A stretch of DNA of 64,000 bases from Enoplolaimus lenunculus (GCA_030248215.1 JASANG010001775.1:1-64000); one strand, 5' to 3'; shown: positions 10,032 to 21,397, counted from the stretch's first letter. The notes: generated by a model from the letters alone, not told the origin. Numbers and translations: made by a program.

Positions 10032-10275
10032 GTGTAAAGAACACGAGCGGAACAGTATTATAAGCTTATTCCTAAGTCTAATTCTAAGCCTAAGCCTATG
10101 CTTAAGAATGAGTTTATTCCTAAGCTTAAGAATGAGTTTATTCCTAAGCTTAAGAATGAGTTTATTCCTAAGCTTAAACCTAAACCTAAGCCAAACAAAA
10201 AACTAGTCTAAAGCCTAAGGCTATTCTACTGTAGTCCCCCAGAAAAACGTTCCGCCCGGATCTTTACAAGTATCG
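10032..10275. mobile_element. TTAGGC-bearing MITE (family TLR)
   Basis: Opposite orientation (GCCTAA). It contains three tandem units of CCTAAGCTTAAGAATGAG plus TTTATT and ends AACGTTCCGCCCGGATC, TTTACA. Confidence 0.7.
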
Positions 10276-10441
10276 ACGTTTCGAAGCTGAAATTCCAATG
10301 AAAGCGATAATCTCCTCTGACAAGATGGGCTGATTCTAGGGTTACCACCCACTTAAAATATTAGGCTGTGGCTGGCCAACGTTTAGGCGCACACGAACTT
10401 GATTCAGCTTCATCTGAGCTTCCTCGGGCGTTTTGAATTTA

Positions 10442-10696
10442 CACTGCATATTTTAGTGAGTTAATTTGAACTCAGAATGATTCGAGTCGCGCAGTCTGAG
10501 TTAGTGCGGTCAGAATTCAGACTTTTGAGCTGATTAAATTCATTCTGGAGTTAATTAATCAAATCACCCAGAGTCAACTCAACTCTCAGCGTGACAGTCA
10601 ACTCGACACAGAGTGAGCTAATGTTTACTGATATTAATTCAGAGATAATAAACTCGTTAGCTGAATTGATTAATCAACTCATTGGAATTTACAGTG
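10442..10696. mobile_element. CACTGTAAATT MITE (family CT1)
   Basis: Ends CACTGCATATTTTAGTGAG and GGAATTTACAGTG, flanked by TA on both sides. Confidence 0.8.
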
Positions 10697-10950
10697 TAGT
10701 TATTAAGCAACGTTTTGCTATTGCTGGCATCTGTCGTGCTTTGCGTTTTCAGCTAATCCTTTTTGATGAGCCCATAGTCTTTGCATCTTAGAAAGTTCGG
10801 TCTGACATATTCAAGTGCATGTGAATAAGTCTGTGGAAACGTAATCACTGTGTGGAATGACCTTGGACGGGCTTGACCCGTGAACATGGGTGTTTATCCC
10901 CTGCATTAGGCAAAACTTATCAACCATAAGTGTTAACGACCGAGGGTGTA

Positions 10951-11207
10951 CAGCAAAAAATGGTAAATCAAATTGACTGTCTCCCAAACAGGCTTTTCCG
11001 GACTACACAAATTGAGTCAAATTCCACTTTGCCAGAGTCAAATTCGACTCAACCGTGTCGCTCAGTGAGTCGAATTTGACTCTGGCGGAGTCGAATTAGA
11101 CTATTTTGTTAGTCCCGAAAAGCCTATGTCGGAGATAGTTCATTTGACTCACATTTTTTGCAGTTGACTCACCATTTTTTGCAGTTGACTCACCATTTTT
11201 TGCAGTG
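10951..11207. mobile_element. CT2 family MITE with triplicated right end
   Basis: Palindromic GAGTCAAATTCGACTC interior, flanked by TA. The right terminal segment TTGACTCACCATTTTTTGCAG occurs about three times in tandem (11146-11207). Confidence 0.8.
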
Positions 11208-11448
11208 TAGGTGGCAATCTCATTTAACTTTTAAACTTATAGCTCATATCTGATAATAATTTAATCAATAAAATGTAACAAACCTATCACAGAATGATAT
11301 CGGCATAAACTTTTACTTACAGAAGTGGTCAGACTTGCTAGTAAAGTATGTCGTAATTCTCTGCTTAGTACGTGTATCGAAACAAACTCACAAAAAGACT
11401 ATACGAAATAATATTGAAATTTAATTTAGAAATGTCGATAATATGTGG

Positions 11449-11723
11449 TTAACCCCTTCTCGCATTGAGTTGCCTGTAGGCAACTAAGCGCAGTGTATGT
11501 ATATACGTTAAATAGTATATATCGCACCGTGTTTAACAATAGCAACACGTATACATAGTACTGAATCACCACAAGACGTGAGAGCCCCCTCGGGCTCGAG
11601 CGTCAAGCTCCTATAGCTGAGTGGTAATGGTATACGCCTCCCACTCCAGTCACCGGAGTTCGAATCCTAGCATAAAAGTAGGTCTCAGGGGAAATAGAAA
11701 ATATTCATGTGAGAAAGGGTTAA
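11449..11723 (+). mobile_element. TTAA-targeted (piggyBac-like) MITE carrying a tRNA-Gly-like unit (family PBT)
   Basis: Bounded by TTAA at 11449-11452 and 11720-11723. Terminal inverted repeats read TTAACCCCTTCTCACAT and ATGTGAGAAAGGGTTAA. The interior contains the hairpin GTTGCCTGTAGGCAAC and the tRNA-like segment listed separately. TTAA targets and TTAACCC ends are typical of piggyBac-type transposition. No coding capacity, so non-autonomous. Confidence 0.85.
11607..11680 (+). tRNA. tRNA-Gly(CCC)-like segment inside PBT MITE (pseudo-tRNA)
   Basis: A-box TAGCTGAGTGG, anticodon-loop-like CTCCCAC, and B-box GAGTTCGAATCC in the right order and spacing. The anticodon stem and T-stem are poorly paired, so a working tRNA is unlikely. 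The intact A and B boxes could still serve as an internal pol III promoter. Confidence 0.5.
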
Positions 11724-12035
11724 GCGAAAAATTTTCAGTTTACTATCTTTAACAATGGACGGATTTCGGAAATCTTATTTAAGTATTTACTTAAATTATG
11801 CTTAATTAATATTGCTTAAGCTGTCCGACTGAAGAAAATATATACATTTTTGAACAAAATAAATGTCAAAATTGAAATCCAGGGTCATAACAAGGAAGCC
11901 TTGACTGTGCTTCATATTAAGAGGCACAATCAGCCTACAATATTAGTTATGCCAAGGTTAAAACACCTGAGCAGATGGTCTGTAACATATCACATTTGGT
12001 GTGCGACTTATAGATAGTAACTGAAAATTTTTCAA

Positions 12036-12304
12036 TTAACCCTTTCTCACATGAATATTGTCAATTTCAATGAGACGTAATTTCAAGGTGGGATTCAAAC
12101 CCCAGTCTCACGGGTGGAAGGCGTTTACGATGACCACTGAGCTATAGGAGCTTGACGCTCGAGTTCGAGGAGGCTCTCACGTCTTGTGGAGATTACACTG
12201 CGCATATATGTTAGAATTGTCAAACACTGCTCACAGTGTAGATATTGCTCGGATATTACTTGTATTAAGTTGTTCACAGAATACTCTATGAGATAAAGGG
12301 TTAA
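12036..12304 (-). mobile_element. PBT MITE, older copy
   Basis: TTAA at 12036-12039 and 12301-12304. Opposite orientation to the copy at 11449. The tRNA-like core is retained (GAGCTATAGG, GATTCAAACCCC on the plus strand) but the sequence is clearly more diverged than the other copies. It ends 177 bp from the gene B stop codon. Confidence 0.75.
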
Positions 12305-12480
12305 GTAATTACTTAACTTAAGTAAACTTCTAGAAACGGAAAATCGGCTAAGTAAACGCTTAGCACATACTAAAGTGTGAAGTTGTACTTAAGTAGGGTT
12401 TCAGAAACCCAGCCAATGTCTTCCCAAATTCAAATCATTGCTAAAACTTTTAACCAAATTTTTAGTGATTTCAATGGTTT

Positions 12481-14036
12481 TCAAACTTTGTGAAAACTAT
12501 CGCGTGAGTCTCGGCTGGGTTCGTTGTCAAAACAAATTCGCGGAATACTACTAGCCGTTTCACATCCGGCGTCTGGCGAAGTCCTTGGTCCGGTTCCGTA
12601 CATCCGGGTCATTCGTTTCAAGGACGGCGTTGAAATTTGTCGCCGTCCAATCATTGACTTTGATGACAACTTCCGGGTAGAGATTTGAAGCGCGACCGGA
12701 ACACATTTCGCTGGTGCGGATATTTTACGCATTAGCTTTGAACGGCGGTTTCGTAGACTTATACGGCCGTCACGGCTGACAATCGAGTCTTGGGCTGATT
12801 GTTGTTGGCCCCAGCGTTTTGGCAGCGCCTTAGGATCGAAATTTACTTCCGAGTTGTCATCGTCAGGAGACTCAAGTAAGGGTAGCGTTCGGTCGCGATA
12901 GAGCGGCTCAACGAGCTGAGTTGGACTCGAACAATTACTATTCAGCTTTTCAGGCAGTTGTTGCTCTACGATGGCACCAGTTGACGGGGTAGTTGAATTA
13001 GGGGAGGAGAGATCAAACACCGGGCCGGAGTCTTGGGTCAGGTAGGGAGCTGTTTGACTCGAGGGTGAGATACGGTTGATTTTCCACGAAGTATCCGAAG
13101 CACCCGAGTAGGTTTGGTGACATTTGTGTTTGTCAGGCCCTAGGTTAGCGTCAGATTTATGCAAATTATCAACCGTTGCTCGCGTATTGCACGCAACTTT
13201 TGATATTACGTAGTCAGAATAGCGCGCGTTTGCCAGGGTAGAGGCGGTTGCAAATAATGAGGGGTTGCATAAATTTTGTCGGGGCTGTTCGGTGGGTAGT
13301 AATTTCGCCCGACAGGATGATCCAGAATCTTCGTAACGGGCGACAGCTAATCCGACCGGAACTGATATTTTAGGCCGCAGCAGTTTATTAGTATTTTGGC
13401 TAAAATTAAACGTACCCATATTAGCGTCGGTCGAAAAGACGCCCGGCGACGGCGGACCTTCCGGCAGAACGGCAGAGTCCGGGGTCCAGGACCTTAGTCC
13501 ACTTTCGGCACGAACGATATTTTTATCGATTTGACTTAGCCGCTGGGTTTCTGTTGATAGCTTAGTGGTCACTCCGTTTGCGGTAGCACGACTTCCGGAT
13601 CCGGTGAAATCAGGCATCGAAGACCTCAGCCTTGCTGGGGGGCCGTTAGGGCTAACACTGTCTCCATAGTCACGAACTGCTGTACTCAGCCTTGAAACTA
13701 TTGCAAATGACCTTCGAGATGCGGCACTAAGCAGTATAACACTTCGTTTGTGAATAGCTTCAAATGGCACAGCTAAATTCAATTGTGATAGTTGTAGCTG
13801 TCGGACGATACTAAATTCGTTTTCGTAGCTGAAAATCAGACCTCCCAGTGTGCCTGGACCACCGGCTCCAGTTGATGTGAAGAGCGATTCTTGACAGCGA
13901 ATGACTCGCCAAGCTCGCGATACGGCTGCTCGGATTTCAGGGACTCGAAATGCGTAGATGAGCGGATTGAGCAAAAATTTAAGGATAATTAAACTGTTCA
14001 CGACCAAGATCAACGTTGAAAGTAGTTCGTGCCGAT
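12481..14036 (-). CDS. Gene B exon 6 (TM7, long cytoplasmic tail, stop)
   Basis: Acceptor CTTATTTTCAG. The first codon is completed to Asn, then RHELLSTLILVVNSL ... NPLIYAF. The tail runs to TGA at 12483-12481. The tail is rich in Ser, Arg and Pro (RKLSSKS, RQISTPS), compatible with regulatory phosphorylation; that role is inferred. Confidence 0.88.
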
Positions 14037-17000
14037 CTGAAAATAAGGCATTCGCAGTCAATCACAATGATACGTCTTATATTTAAGCAGCAGGGTGCAA
14101 CCGGAGGTAAAAAATACCGGAACCGTACGTCAACGAAACTTCCGGAGCCGGAAATTAAGCCGGAGCCGGAACCGGTGGTGAGGCGAAATTACGTAGTAAA
14201 AATGATGGTTAATAAGTTAATTTTAGCCAATATCTGCAATATGTTGTTAAGTTGTTTGGTTTTACGCTAACTTTTTGCGAAATTTCGGAAATTTAAACAG
14301 ATAAATTTTCCAAAAGTATGCAAAAGTTTACCGCCAAAATTGCCCCAGAACCTCCGTCAAAAATTCGACCGGAGCCGGAGCCGGAGGTAGACCTCCTGTT
14401 GTACCCTGTTAAGTAGGACTGAATTGGCACCATTAATACCAACTTACACAAAAAAGTATTCTCCAACATAGAAAAACCATTGCGACTGTACATTTCAGTG
14501 AGTTGATTTTGACTCAGAATTAGTTGAATCACTCAGATTGAGTTAGGAGTATCAAAACTCAGAACTCTGAGTTTATACAACTTATTCTGAGTTAATGAAT
14601 CAACTCATCCGGAATAAACTCAACGCAGAGTGAGTGAATGTTCACTGGTATTAACTCAAAAATAACGAACTCGTTGGCTGAGTTGATTATTCAACTCATT
14701 CGAATTTACAGTGTGAATCTGACGCTAGGTTGAACGAAACCTTACAATTTTCACTTAACCGGGTCGTACCCTTGGTATACTGTAAATTTCAATGAGTTGG
14801 TTAAATCAACTCAGATAGTAAATTAGTTATTTCTTGGTATTAACTCACTGTGAGCTGATTTAATCCCGAGTGTGTTGACTAATTAGTAACTCAAAATGAG
14901 TTCAATGAATTGAGAATTCTGAGTTCTGAAAGAACTAATTCTAAGCTCATAACTGATTCAGAGCTCAGACATCTGTGTGGATTCACTCACTCTGAATTAA
15001 AATCAACCCACTAAAATTTTCAATACAATGTATATTTCAGTGAGTTCATTTTAACTCAGAATGAGTTGAATCACTCAGTCTGAGTTAGGACTATCCAAAC
15101 TCTGACCTTTGTGTTGATTCAATTCATTCTGATTTAACTGATCAACTCACCCACAGTCAACTCAACTCAGAGTAAGAATCAGCTGAACTCAAAGTGAGTT
15201 AATGCTCACTGATATTAATTCAGAAATAACTAACCCGTTAGCTGAATTGATTAATCAACTCATCGAAATTTACAGTGGGCATGGACCAATCCTTCAAACC
15301 AAATATCGGGGTCCTTATAAACCGGTAGGTCCGGGGTGCGACAAACACAGCTTTACAAACGAAATACGGACTTACTTGCAAACAAGCGGTTGTACTTTGT
15401 TGACGTTAAAATATATATAATGCTTGAAGGTACCCAAGCAAGTAAAAAACTGCCAAGTACAAACATTGTTGTAAGCATCGCTTTGCGTTTGCGTGCAACT
15501 GCGTTTAATCTTCGCGTTGACGCTGGAGTGCACATATGAATTGCAATTACCTGCAATTTAAGATATAAGACGTGAACTTAAAAAGTGCACAAAACTGTAT
15601 CCAATGAGAAAAGTTTTCAATTCCATAAAATCATATTTGAAACCTGAATTTTGGTTCCGTCACGGAAACGCCGGCATTCGAAAAGATTAAGGGCGAGACA
15701 TTTTCAGTGGTGCTGCAATAGCGTAAGCTTAAGCTTTAGACAATTTTTTCCTTACGTTTAGGGTTAGACTTAGGAATATGCTTATAATACTGTTAGTCTA
15801 ACTATTTATAGTTTGTTTGCAAATCAATTGTTTTTCTAACGCGTCTATATTTCTCAACTGAAGTAAAATTTTTGAAGTCTCATTGGAGACACGACGGCCT
15901 TCGCGGCCCATCATGTGGCAGGCGCTTGCATAGGATCCAGCAGGTCATTCGGAAGTATGTTAACAATTTTAATTCTACCTTAGGAATGCCTCGATTTATT
16001 CTCATAGCATTGTCTTAAACGCTAAAAGTGTCAATATTTGAGTGTAACCGGATATCCGTTTCCGTTTCCGGTACACATCGGTATCCGTTTCTGTTTGCGT
16101 TGCAGAATTACCGTAAATTTTGTTTACGCCCAAAATTAGTTGTAAATCACGTATACCTACAACTCGTAATTTTTCATTACAAATATGCTGCAATTGTTCG
16201 ATATAAAATAAAAAATTACGGAACTCATGCAAATTTTATAATTTTCAATGCGTGGGAATTTGTTCTTAAAATTTTATTAAGCTCAGTGAAAATTTGCAAG
16301 TCTACATTGCGTTGATAGAACAATAAAATATCTATGAAACTTTCATATTTCAATATTCGTTTTGCGTTTCCTTCACTGTAGATTTCAATGAGTTGATTTT
16401 AACTGAGAATGAGCTGAATCACTCAGTCTGAGTGAGAACTATTAGAACTCAGAATTTTGAGTTGATTAAATTCATTCTGAGTTAATTTATCAACTCATCT
16501 AGAGTCAACTCAACTCAGTGTGAAAATCATCACAACTGAGAGGTGAGTTAATGTTTACTGATATTAATTCAAAAATAACCAACCCGCCAGCTGAATTGAT
16601 TAATCAACTCTTTAGAGAATTTACAGTGTTTTCGTTGTTTTGATCACAATCCTTTCCCGTTATTTTGACTATTCGTTTACCCCCAGCTATCAACGTAATC
16701 TCATCAAAAAGTATGACGGATAAATTTTAGTTTTAAAAATTCACCATAATTTGAGAAATTATTCTCTTATTTTTAAGAAAATATTTTCTTAAAAAAAGAT
16801 AAACCCAATATTAAACTTCGTAGCGGTAGCGCCTACCGATCGTTGAATACGAGATAATGCACACATCATCAAAAAGTACAGTTGAAACATCACAAGCACA
16901 GGCGTTTGCAACACCGTAACAAAACCAATCCGAAACTGTAGCGAATCAGATAGCTGCAAGCCACAAGTTCGTGGTCGACGGATAGTAGCGTTAGTAAACC

Positions 17001-20000
17001 GAGAAATGTACGTCACCGTTCTGGACACAAACAGATTTTGAAGGCCGTCTATAAAGTGATTAATATTCTGCTACAGTTATAGATATCTCAGCAATTTCAA
17101 TGCTGTAAAGTTTTTGGTCCCTTCTCATATGTTGTGGTGTCGATATGGCTTAACTTAAGCACATTAACAAATAACTAAACGACTATTATGTTTCGAGGTT
17201 CACTGTAAGTCACAGTGAGCTAATTTTAACTCAGATTGAGTTGAATTTACTTACAAATCTGAGTTCTGAATTTGAAATTTCTGAACGCAGAGGTCTGAGG
17301 TGATTCAAGTCATTCTGAATGAATTAACCAAATCACCCGAAAATAGTTTAAAACCCAGGGTTTCAATGGGAACTAAATTTTCTCGAAACAGGAAGAGCAA
17401 CAGGAATTGAATTTCTTTGCAGGAACTGGAACAAGAACACGAACCGGGATGTTGAACATTTTGGGAAACTTGCCAAAAAATGCCTTAAGCTAATTTGCCG
17501 CTATCTTATCACCAAGTTTTGCAAAAACACATCAGAGACAGTTTGCAAACAAAATTGAACTAATCGCAAATACATGCATTTCAATATAGCAATTTTTCAA
17601 AGACAAAGTTTACAATATTCAAATGATTGTAATTTGCCAGAAAACCGTAAGCATTCCGGTTCCTGCATCTTTGAATGCAGGAACAGGAACAGGAACATGA
17701 ATACAATTTTTGCAGGAATTCCGGCCGAAACAGGAATTCCAGTGGAACACTGACTAAAACCCTATTCACACGTGCAACTTTTTGCAGCGAGAACAGCAAC
17801 AACTTGCACGAAGTGCTTGCAGCTGCATGTACTGTCAAGAAAACAGTTTCGTTTCCATTGCGAATCTTGACATGAAATACTGTGAATAACTTGCTGACTA
17901 CTGCAACATATATCAAGAATAAGATATGAATTATTTGATCAGGCAATGATGATAAATTAACCCTTTCTCACATGAATATTTTCTATTTCTCCTGAGACCT
18001 ACTTTTATGCTAGGATTCGAACTCCAGTTACTGGAGTGGGAGGCGTATACCGTCACCCCTCAGCTATAGGAGCTTGACGCTCGAGCCCGAGGGGGCTCTC
18101 ACGTCTTGTGGTGATTTAGTACTATGTATACGTGTTGCAATTGTTAAACATGGTGCGATATATACTATTTAACGTATATGCACTGCGCTGAGTTGCCTAT
18201 AGGCAACTCAATGTGAGAAGGGGTTAATTCGACCTATAACGCTATTCATACCTATGAAGTAATTCTTGGCGCATATTCATCATAAATAAATTGCTACAAT
18301 GCAACAAATCTGAGGACAACCAAAGAAATCAAGAAACCAACCGCAAGATCTGAACATTACACCGTAAATTCTGGTGAGTTGGTTAATCAACTCTGAGAGC
18401 GAACTAGTCATATGTGGTTATTTCTGAGTTAATAGCAAAAAATACCAGCTCGCTCTGAGTTGATTTAATTCCGAACGAGTTGGTTTACTTTCATCAGAAT
18501 GTGTTCAATCAACTCAGAATTCTGAATTCTGAAAGACCTTATTCAGAGCTCAGGCTTTTGAGTGGATTCGACTCATTCTGAGCTAAAATCAACTCACTGG
18601 AATTTACAGTGTATAATCTGACGTTCCCTCTGGCTGTACCGCGCACTGATCAACGTTTCGTTAACTTACCATCGTTGCAAGAAAACGCAGTAATCACAGA
18701 CGCTGGTGGCAGTATCCAAGACGCAACAATGACTGCGTTTAACAGTCGAGGCTTCAGAAGAAATCCGATTTCGTGAGGAAACGCAATTGCAACGTAATGA
18801 TACAGCGCCAGGTAAAGCAAATGCAAGACTGACGTCATAATTGCACCAAGGCGCAATGCTTCTTGGATCAAAATTATACATTTGTGGTTCGGTAGAAGAA
18901 TACCTGTTGAAATTTTAGAACAAAAAAAATACCTCAAAACGTCAAAAAATTGTTAACCTTTCTCACCGTAGAGTATACTATAATTATTAAGAAATTAATA
19001 AAAAATGATTGTTAATCTCGGTATTAACCCCTTCTCACATTGAGTTGCCTGTAGGCAACTAAGCGCAGTGTATACACGTTAAATAGTATATATCGCACCG
19101 TGTTTAACAATAGCAACACGTATACATAGCACTAAATCACCACAAGACGTGAGAGCCCCCTCGGGCTCGAGCATCAAGCTCCTATAGCTCAGTGAAGCTA
19201 TTTTCTGGCAAAGGTACGGTCAGTATTTGATGTAAAAAATCTCGCATTTTGAAACCATTTTTGCATATTTGAGCTTGGCATGACCGCCCGAAATTAGTGT
19301 CACTTCACAAATTTATGTTGTCCAAAAAGTTATATTTGTCGGGGTACAACGACCACACAATTAGGACCAAACAGCTGTCAAAAAGTTAAGAAATTTATAT
19401 TTCGTTCGATGCAGCTTTCGAGTCCGAGTCGAACGGAATCGAGTCGAACGGAGTCCAATTTTTCGCAGGGAAAAACTCACCTTTAACAATATAAAGATAT
19501 CCGTTCAAAAACAAACTGAACGCAATCAGAGCAGCAGACCAGCAATCAGCGGCTGCCAATCCAAGTGTCAGTCGTAGCGGAATCGACATTGGGCTACGAG
19601 TACAAATTGATAACGATAAAATTGACGCGTTCGCCAAAAACGCAAATATCGACAACGAAATCATCGTCACAACAATGATACGGTACCGGTCGATCCGAGC
19701 TATTCGATCGAGATATCGCTGAAAAGCTAACGAAGATTGCTTACCAAAACCGTTGGAACCAGTTCAGATTTTTGGGAAATTTGGAAAATTTTTGAGGCGT
19801 TGACAAAATGTTTCACAGAAACAATTATTTGAAACAAAAAACGCATATATATATATATGTGTGTGTATATATATGTATATATATTTAAATACGTACCTAA
19901 ATAAATAAATAAATAAATATATAAATATCTAAATACAGTAGTGACCCGAATAAGAGGGGGACTGATATTTATTTGGCCTCTCCCGAGGGTTCCCCCTTGT

Positions 20001-20429
20001 TATATTGAAATACATATGTATATACTAATAAAAATCATTTCATTTTGCAAAGCTGTGGGTCCAAGCGTTTTTAACGAACACATATAATTGTGGTATCTGT
20101 ATAACAAGCGTTACGAATACCAACTATAACGCCTTCAAATATTGGTGGGGTTGCCATGACCCACGCGAAAACTTCCGCCGGAGAGGGGGAGAATTTGAAA
20201 ATTCTTCCCTCATGACATCCCTATAGAATTTAAGACGTATATGACTAACCTGTTGTGCTACACGTTGTTTATCGCTAAAATTGCGTGCTGTTTCTTCGCC
20301 AAAAACTTCCAACTCGCTAGAATTTACAGTTTGAACTTGAGACGTCACGGTACCATTGTTTGACTTGACCAATACAAAATTGCACGCCAGCAAACACAAC
20401 GCCGCGGAATAAAATTCAATTCTAATCAT
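12481..20429 (-). CDS. Gene B: rhodopsin-like (class A) G-protein-coupled receptor, six exons, 864 aa
   Basis: Plasma-membrane receptor expected to couple an extracellular ligand to G proteins; the ligand is unknown. Exons 20429-20250, 19718-19481, 18903-18670, 17048-16837, 15550-15376 and 14036-12481 join in matching phases (0,1,1,0,1), total 2595 nt. Residues 1-24 look like a signal peptide, followed by NxS/T sites. Seven membrane segments are visible with class A landmarks: N90 in TM1 (LANAS), D118 in TM2 (LAAAD), C148 before TM3, YHYVAI (174-179) where DRY is expected, W202 in TM4, Cys in loop 2 (215, 246), P267 in TM5, AWVP (326-329) in TM6, and NPLIY (370-374) in TM7. About 490 residues of Ser-rich cytoplasmic tail follow, far longer than usual. 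I cannot place it in a named receptor subfamily. Introns carry many MITEs. Confidence 0.88.
14091..14408. mobile_element. ACCGGAGGT foldback MITE in gene B intron 5
   Basis: Ends GGGTGCAACCGGAGGT and the inverse CTCCTGTTGTACCC. The inside has runs of CCGGAGCCGGAG, which are in themselves hexamer repeats. Related copies at 29861 and 37827. Confidence 0.7.
14484..14713. mobile_element. CT1 family MITE in gene B intron 5
   Basis: CTGTACATTTCAGTGAGTTG at left and CGAATTTACAGTG at right, with GAGTTGA/TCAACTC internal repeats. Confidence 0.75.
14779..15029. mobile_element. CT1 family MITE in gene B intron 5, degraded right end
   Basis: ACTGTAAATTTCAATGAGTT at left; right end ACTAAAATTTTCAATAC is diverged. 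It directly abuts the next copy. Confidence 0.65.
15026..15277. mobile_element. CT1 family MITE in gene B intron 5
   Basis: Left end AATGTATATTTCAGTGAG, right end CGAAATTTACAGTG. Third CT1 copy in the same intron. Confidence 0.72.
15376..15550 (-). CDS. Gene B exon 5 (loop 3, TM6)
   Basis: Acceptor AAATTGCAG, donor GCAA/GTAAGT, phase 0 in and 1 out. It encodes a basic third loop (RRLNAVARKRK) and TM6 with AWVP. Confidence 0.87.
15713..15797. mobile_element. TLR family fragment in gene B intron 4
   Basis: GTAAGCTTAAGCTTTAGAC, then TTAGGGTTAGACTTAGG and AATATGCTTATAATACTG. Hexamers are degenerate and the ends are missing. Confidence 0.55.
16374..16628. mobile_element. CT1 family MITE in gene B intron 4
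   Basis: CACTGTAGATTTCAATGAG at left and GAATTTACAGTG at right, flanked by TT on both sides. Confidence 0.78.
16837..17048 (-). CDS. Gene B exon 4 (loop 2, TM5)
   Basis: The acceptor is CTTTATAG just before 17048, chosen because it alone restores the phase left by exon 3 (G + AC). The nearer AG at 17030 does not. The donor is TCG/GTAGGC, phase 0, a weaker consensus. It encodes loop 2 with C246 and TM5 (RIGFVTVLQTPVLVMFQLYF). Confidence 0.75.
17202..17360. mobile_element. CT1 family fragment in gene B intron 3
   Basis: Left end CACTGTAAGTCACAGTGAG with GAGTTGAATT blocks. The right end is lost. Confidence 0.5.
17440..17700. repeat. Dispersed repeat shared with 6980-7245
   Basis: Shares AAAAACACATCAGAGACAG and TTCCGGTTCCTGCATCTTT, followed by GGAACA hexamer repeats (17688-17750). 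Confidence 0.5.
17957..18227 (-). mobile_element. PBT MITE with tRNA-Gly-like core in gene B intron 3
   Basis: TTAA at 17957-17960 and 18224-18227; same terminal repeats and tRNA-like core as the 11449 copy, reversed. Sequence is close to the 21852 copy, which suggests recent spread. Confidence 0.85.
18360..18611. mobile_element. CT1 family MITE in gene B intron 3
   Basis: CACCGTAAATTCTGGTGAG and GGAATTTACAGTG, flanked by TA on both sides. It ends about 60 bp from the exon 3 donor. Confidence 0.78.
18670..18903 (-). CDS. Gene B exon 3 (TM3-TM4)
   Basis: Acceptor TTTCAACAG, donor GATG/GTAAGT, phase 1 both sides. It encodes C148, TM3 ending YHYVAIAFPH, and TM4 with W202. Confidence 0.88.
19024..19195 (+). 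mobile_element. PBT MITE, 3'-truncated, in gene B intron 2
   Basis: Starts TTAACCCCTTCTCACATTGA and stops inside the A-box (TATAGCTCAGTG). The B-box half and right end are missing. Confidence 0.7.
19481..19718 (-). CDS. Gene B exon 2 (TM1-TM2)
   Basis: Acceptor GCTTTTCAG before CGATATC; donor AAAG/GTGAGT, phase 1. It encodes residues 61-140 with TM1 (LANAS) and TM2 (LAAAD). Confidence 0.85.
19846..19925. repeat. Simple AT/TG-rich microsatellite
   Basis: Runs of TA, TG and AAAT in gene B intron 1. Confidence 0.7.
19934..20005. mobile_element. GACCCGAATAAGAG element (family GAC), one end
   Basis: Starts CAGTAGTGACCCGAATAAG and AGGGGGACTGATATTTATTT, the same end as at 26573 and (inverted) 37491. 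CAGTA-type ends with AATAA recall pogo/Tigger elements, which is only a suggestion. Confidence 0.5.
20250..20429 (-). CDS. Gene B exon 1 (signal peptide, extracellular N-terminus)
   Basis: ATG at 20429. It encodes MIRIEFYSAALCLLACNFVL and then an Asn/Ser/Thr-containing ectodomain with NGT, NSS and NFS sites. It ends CAACAG with donor GTTAGT, phase 0. Confidence 0.78.
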
Positions 20430-20744
20430 ATTTTCCGTTGGCCACTGTATACTTTGTTTAAGGTGAGTTCAACTTTGTTTAATGTGAGTTCAAATAATTA
20501 ATTTTTTTTCAATGGAATCTTGTCACAAACGGTAATAAGTACACCCGCTCGTATCTGTGATCCATATGAAAATATTTATTTTTAGCCTTTTGTACTCAAG
20601 TGTTGATATTTTTGTTATCATAAAAGCTAAAATTTAAGATGGCGCCGACGGTACGAACGATCACAATCCTGGTGACGGCTGTGTGTGACAGAATTTACTC
20701 ATATTTTACGTATTCGTTGCATTTTAGCTAACTGTACCAACTAT

Positions 20745-20870
20745 TGATGGGCATCGAAAAATTTTTTCTTATCCGGATCTGCCAATTGTACCAACTATTG
20801 ATGGGCATCGGAAATTTTTTTTCGTATCCGGATATTCGGCGATTCATCCCGGACATATCCGGGTATCCGG
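20745..20870. repeat. ATCCGGATATCC-type repeat
   Basis: Two tandem copies of TACCAACTATTGATGGGCAT followed by TATCCGGAT motifs. Related motifs at 16045, 27118-27220, 27610-27680 and 37530-37590. Confidence 0.5.
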
Positions 20871-20984
20871 CAACTTTTCCCAAAACTTGCAACTGAAGTA
20901 AAAGTCGTTTTGAGGTCAGCAAAAATCAATGTATTCACAACTTTTTTTGGCTGCAAAGGTTTTTGTATCGAAAATTGCCAGTCA

Positions 20985-21128
20985 ATGCAAAGAACAGCGC
21001 AGTAACAGTAGTATAAGCGTATTCCTGAACCTAACGATAAACGTAACACTTAAGCCTAAACAAAAATTTGTGTAAAGCTTAATTGCAGTCTCGCGAAAAA
21101 AACGGTCCGGCCCTGATCTTTACATGAG
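20985..21128. mobile_element. TLR family MITE, degenerate hexamers
   Basis: TGCAAAGAACAGCGCAG at left and GGTCCGGCCCTGATCTTTAC, ATGAGCC at right. Upstream of gene B. Confidence 0.6.
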
Positions 21129-21397
21129 CCAAAAATTATTAATAACAAAATGTTGCATTTGTGCAATATCATGCAACAAATGATACTCTGAATAATATTT
21201 TATCACAAACTGTTTTCAAGAAATGTTTAACTTTGCTCATGCTTATTCGCGAGCAAATGGCTCAGGCTGTTAGGAATCCCCGTCATACGTTTGCATCGCT
21301 ATGCCCGTGATTCTTTTTATCCAATAAAGTCATATTTCCGTAATCTTAATCTTACTTAAAAATACTTCAAACAAATCTATACACATTCAGATGAGTT

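Noticed and set aside
16789-17028. Gene B exon 4 starting at the AG near 17030
   Set aside because: That acceptor breaks phase with exon 3. The acceptor just before 17048 restores it and adds DGLQNLFVS.
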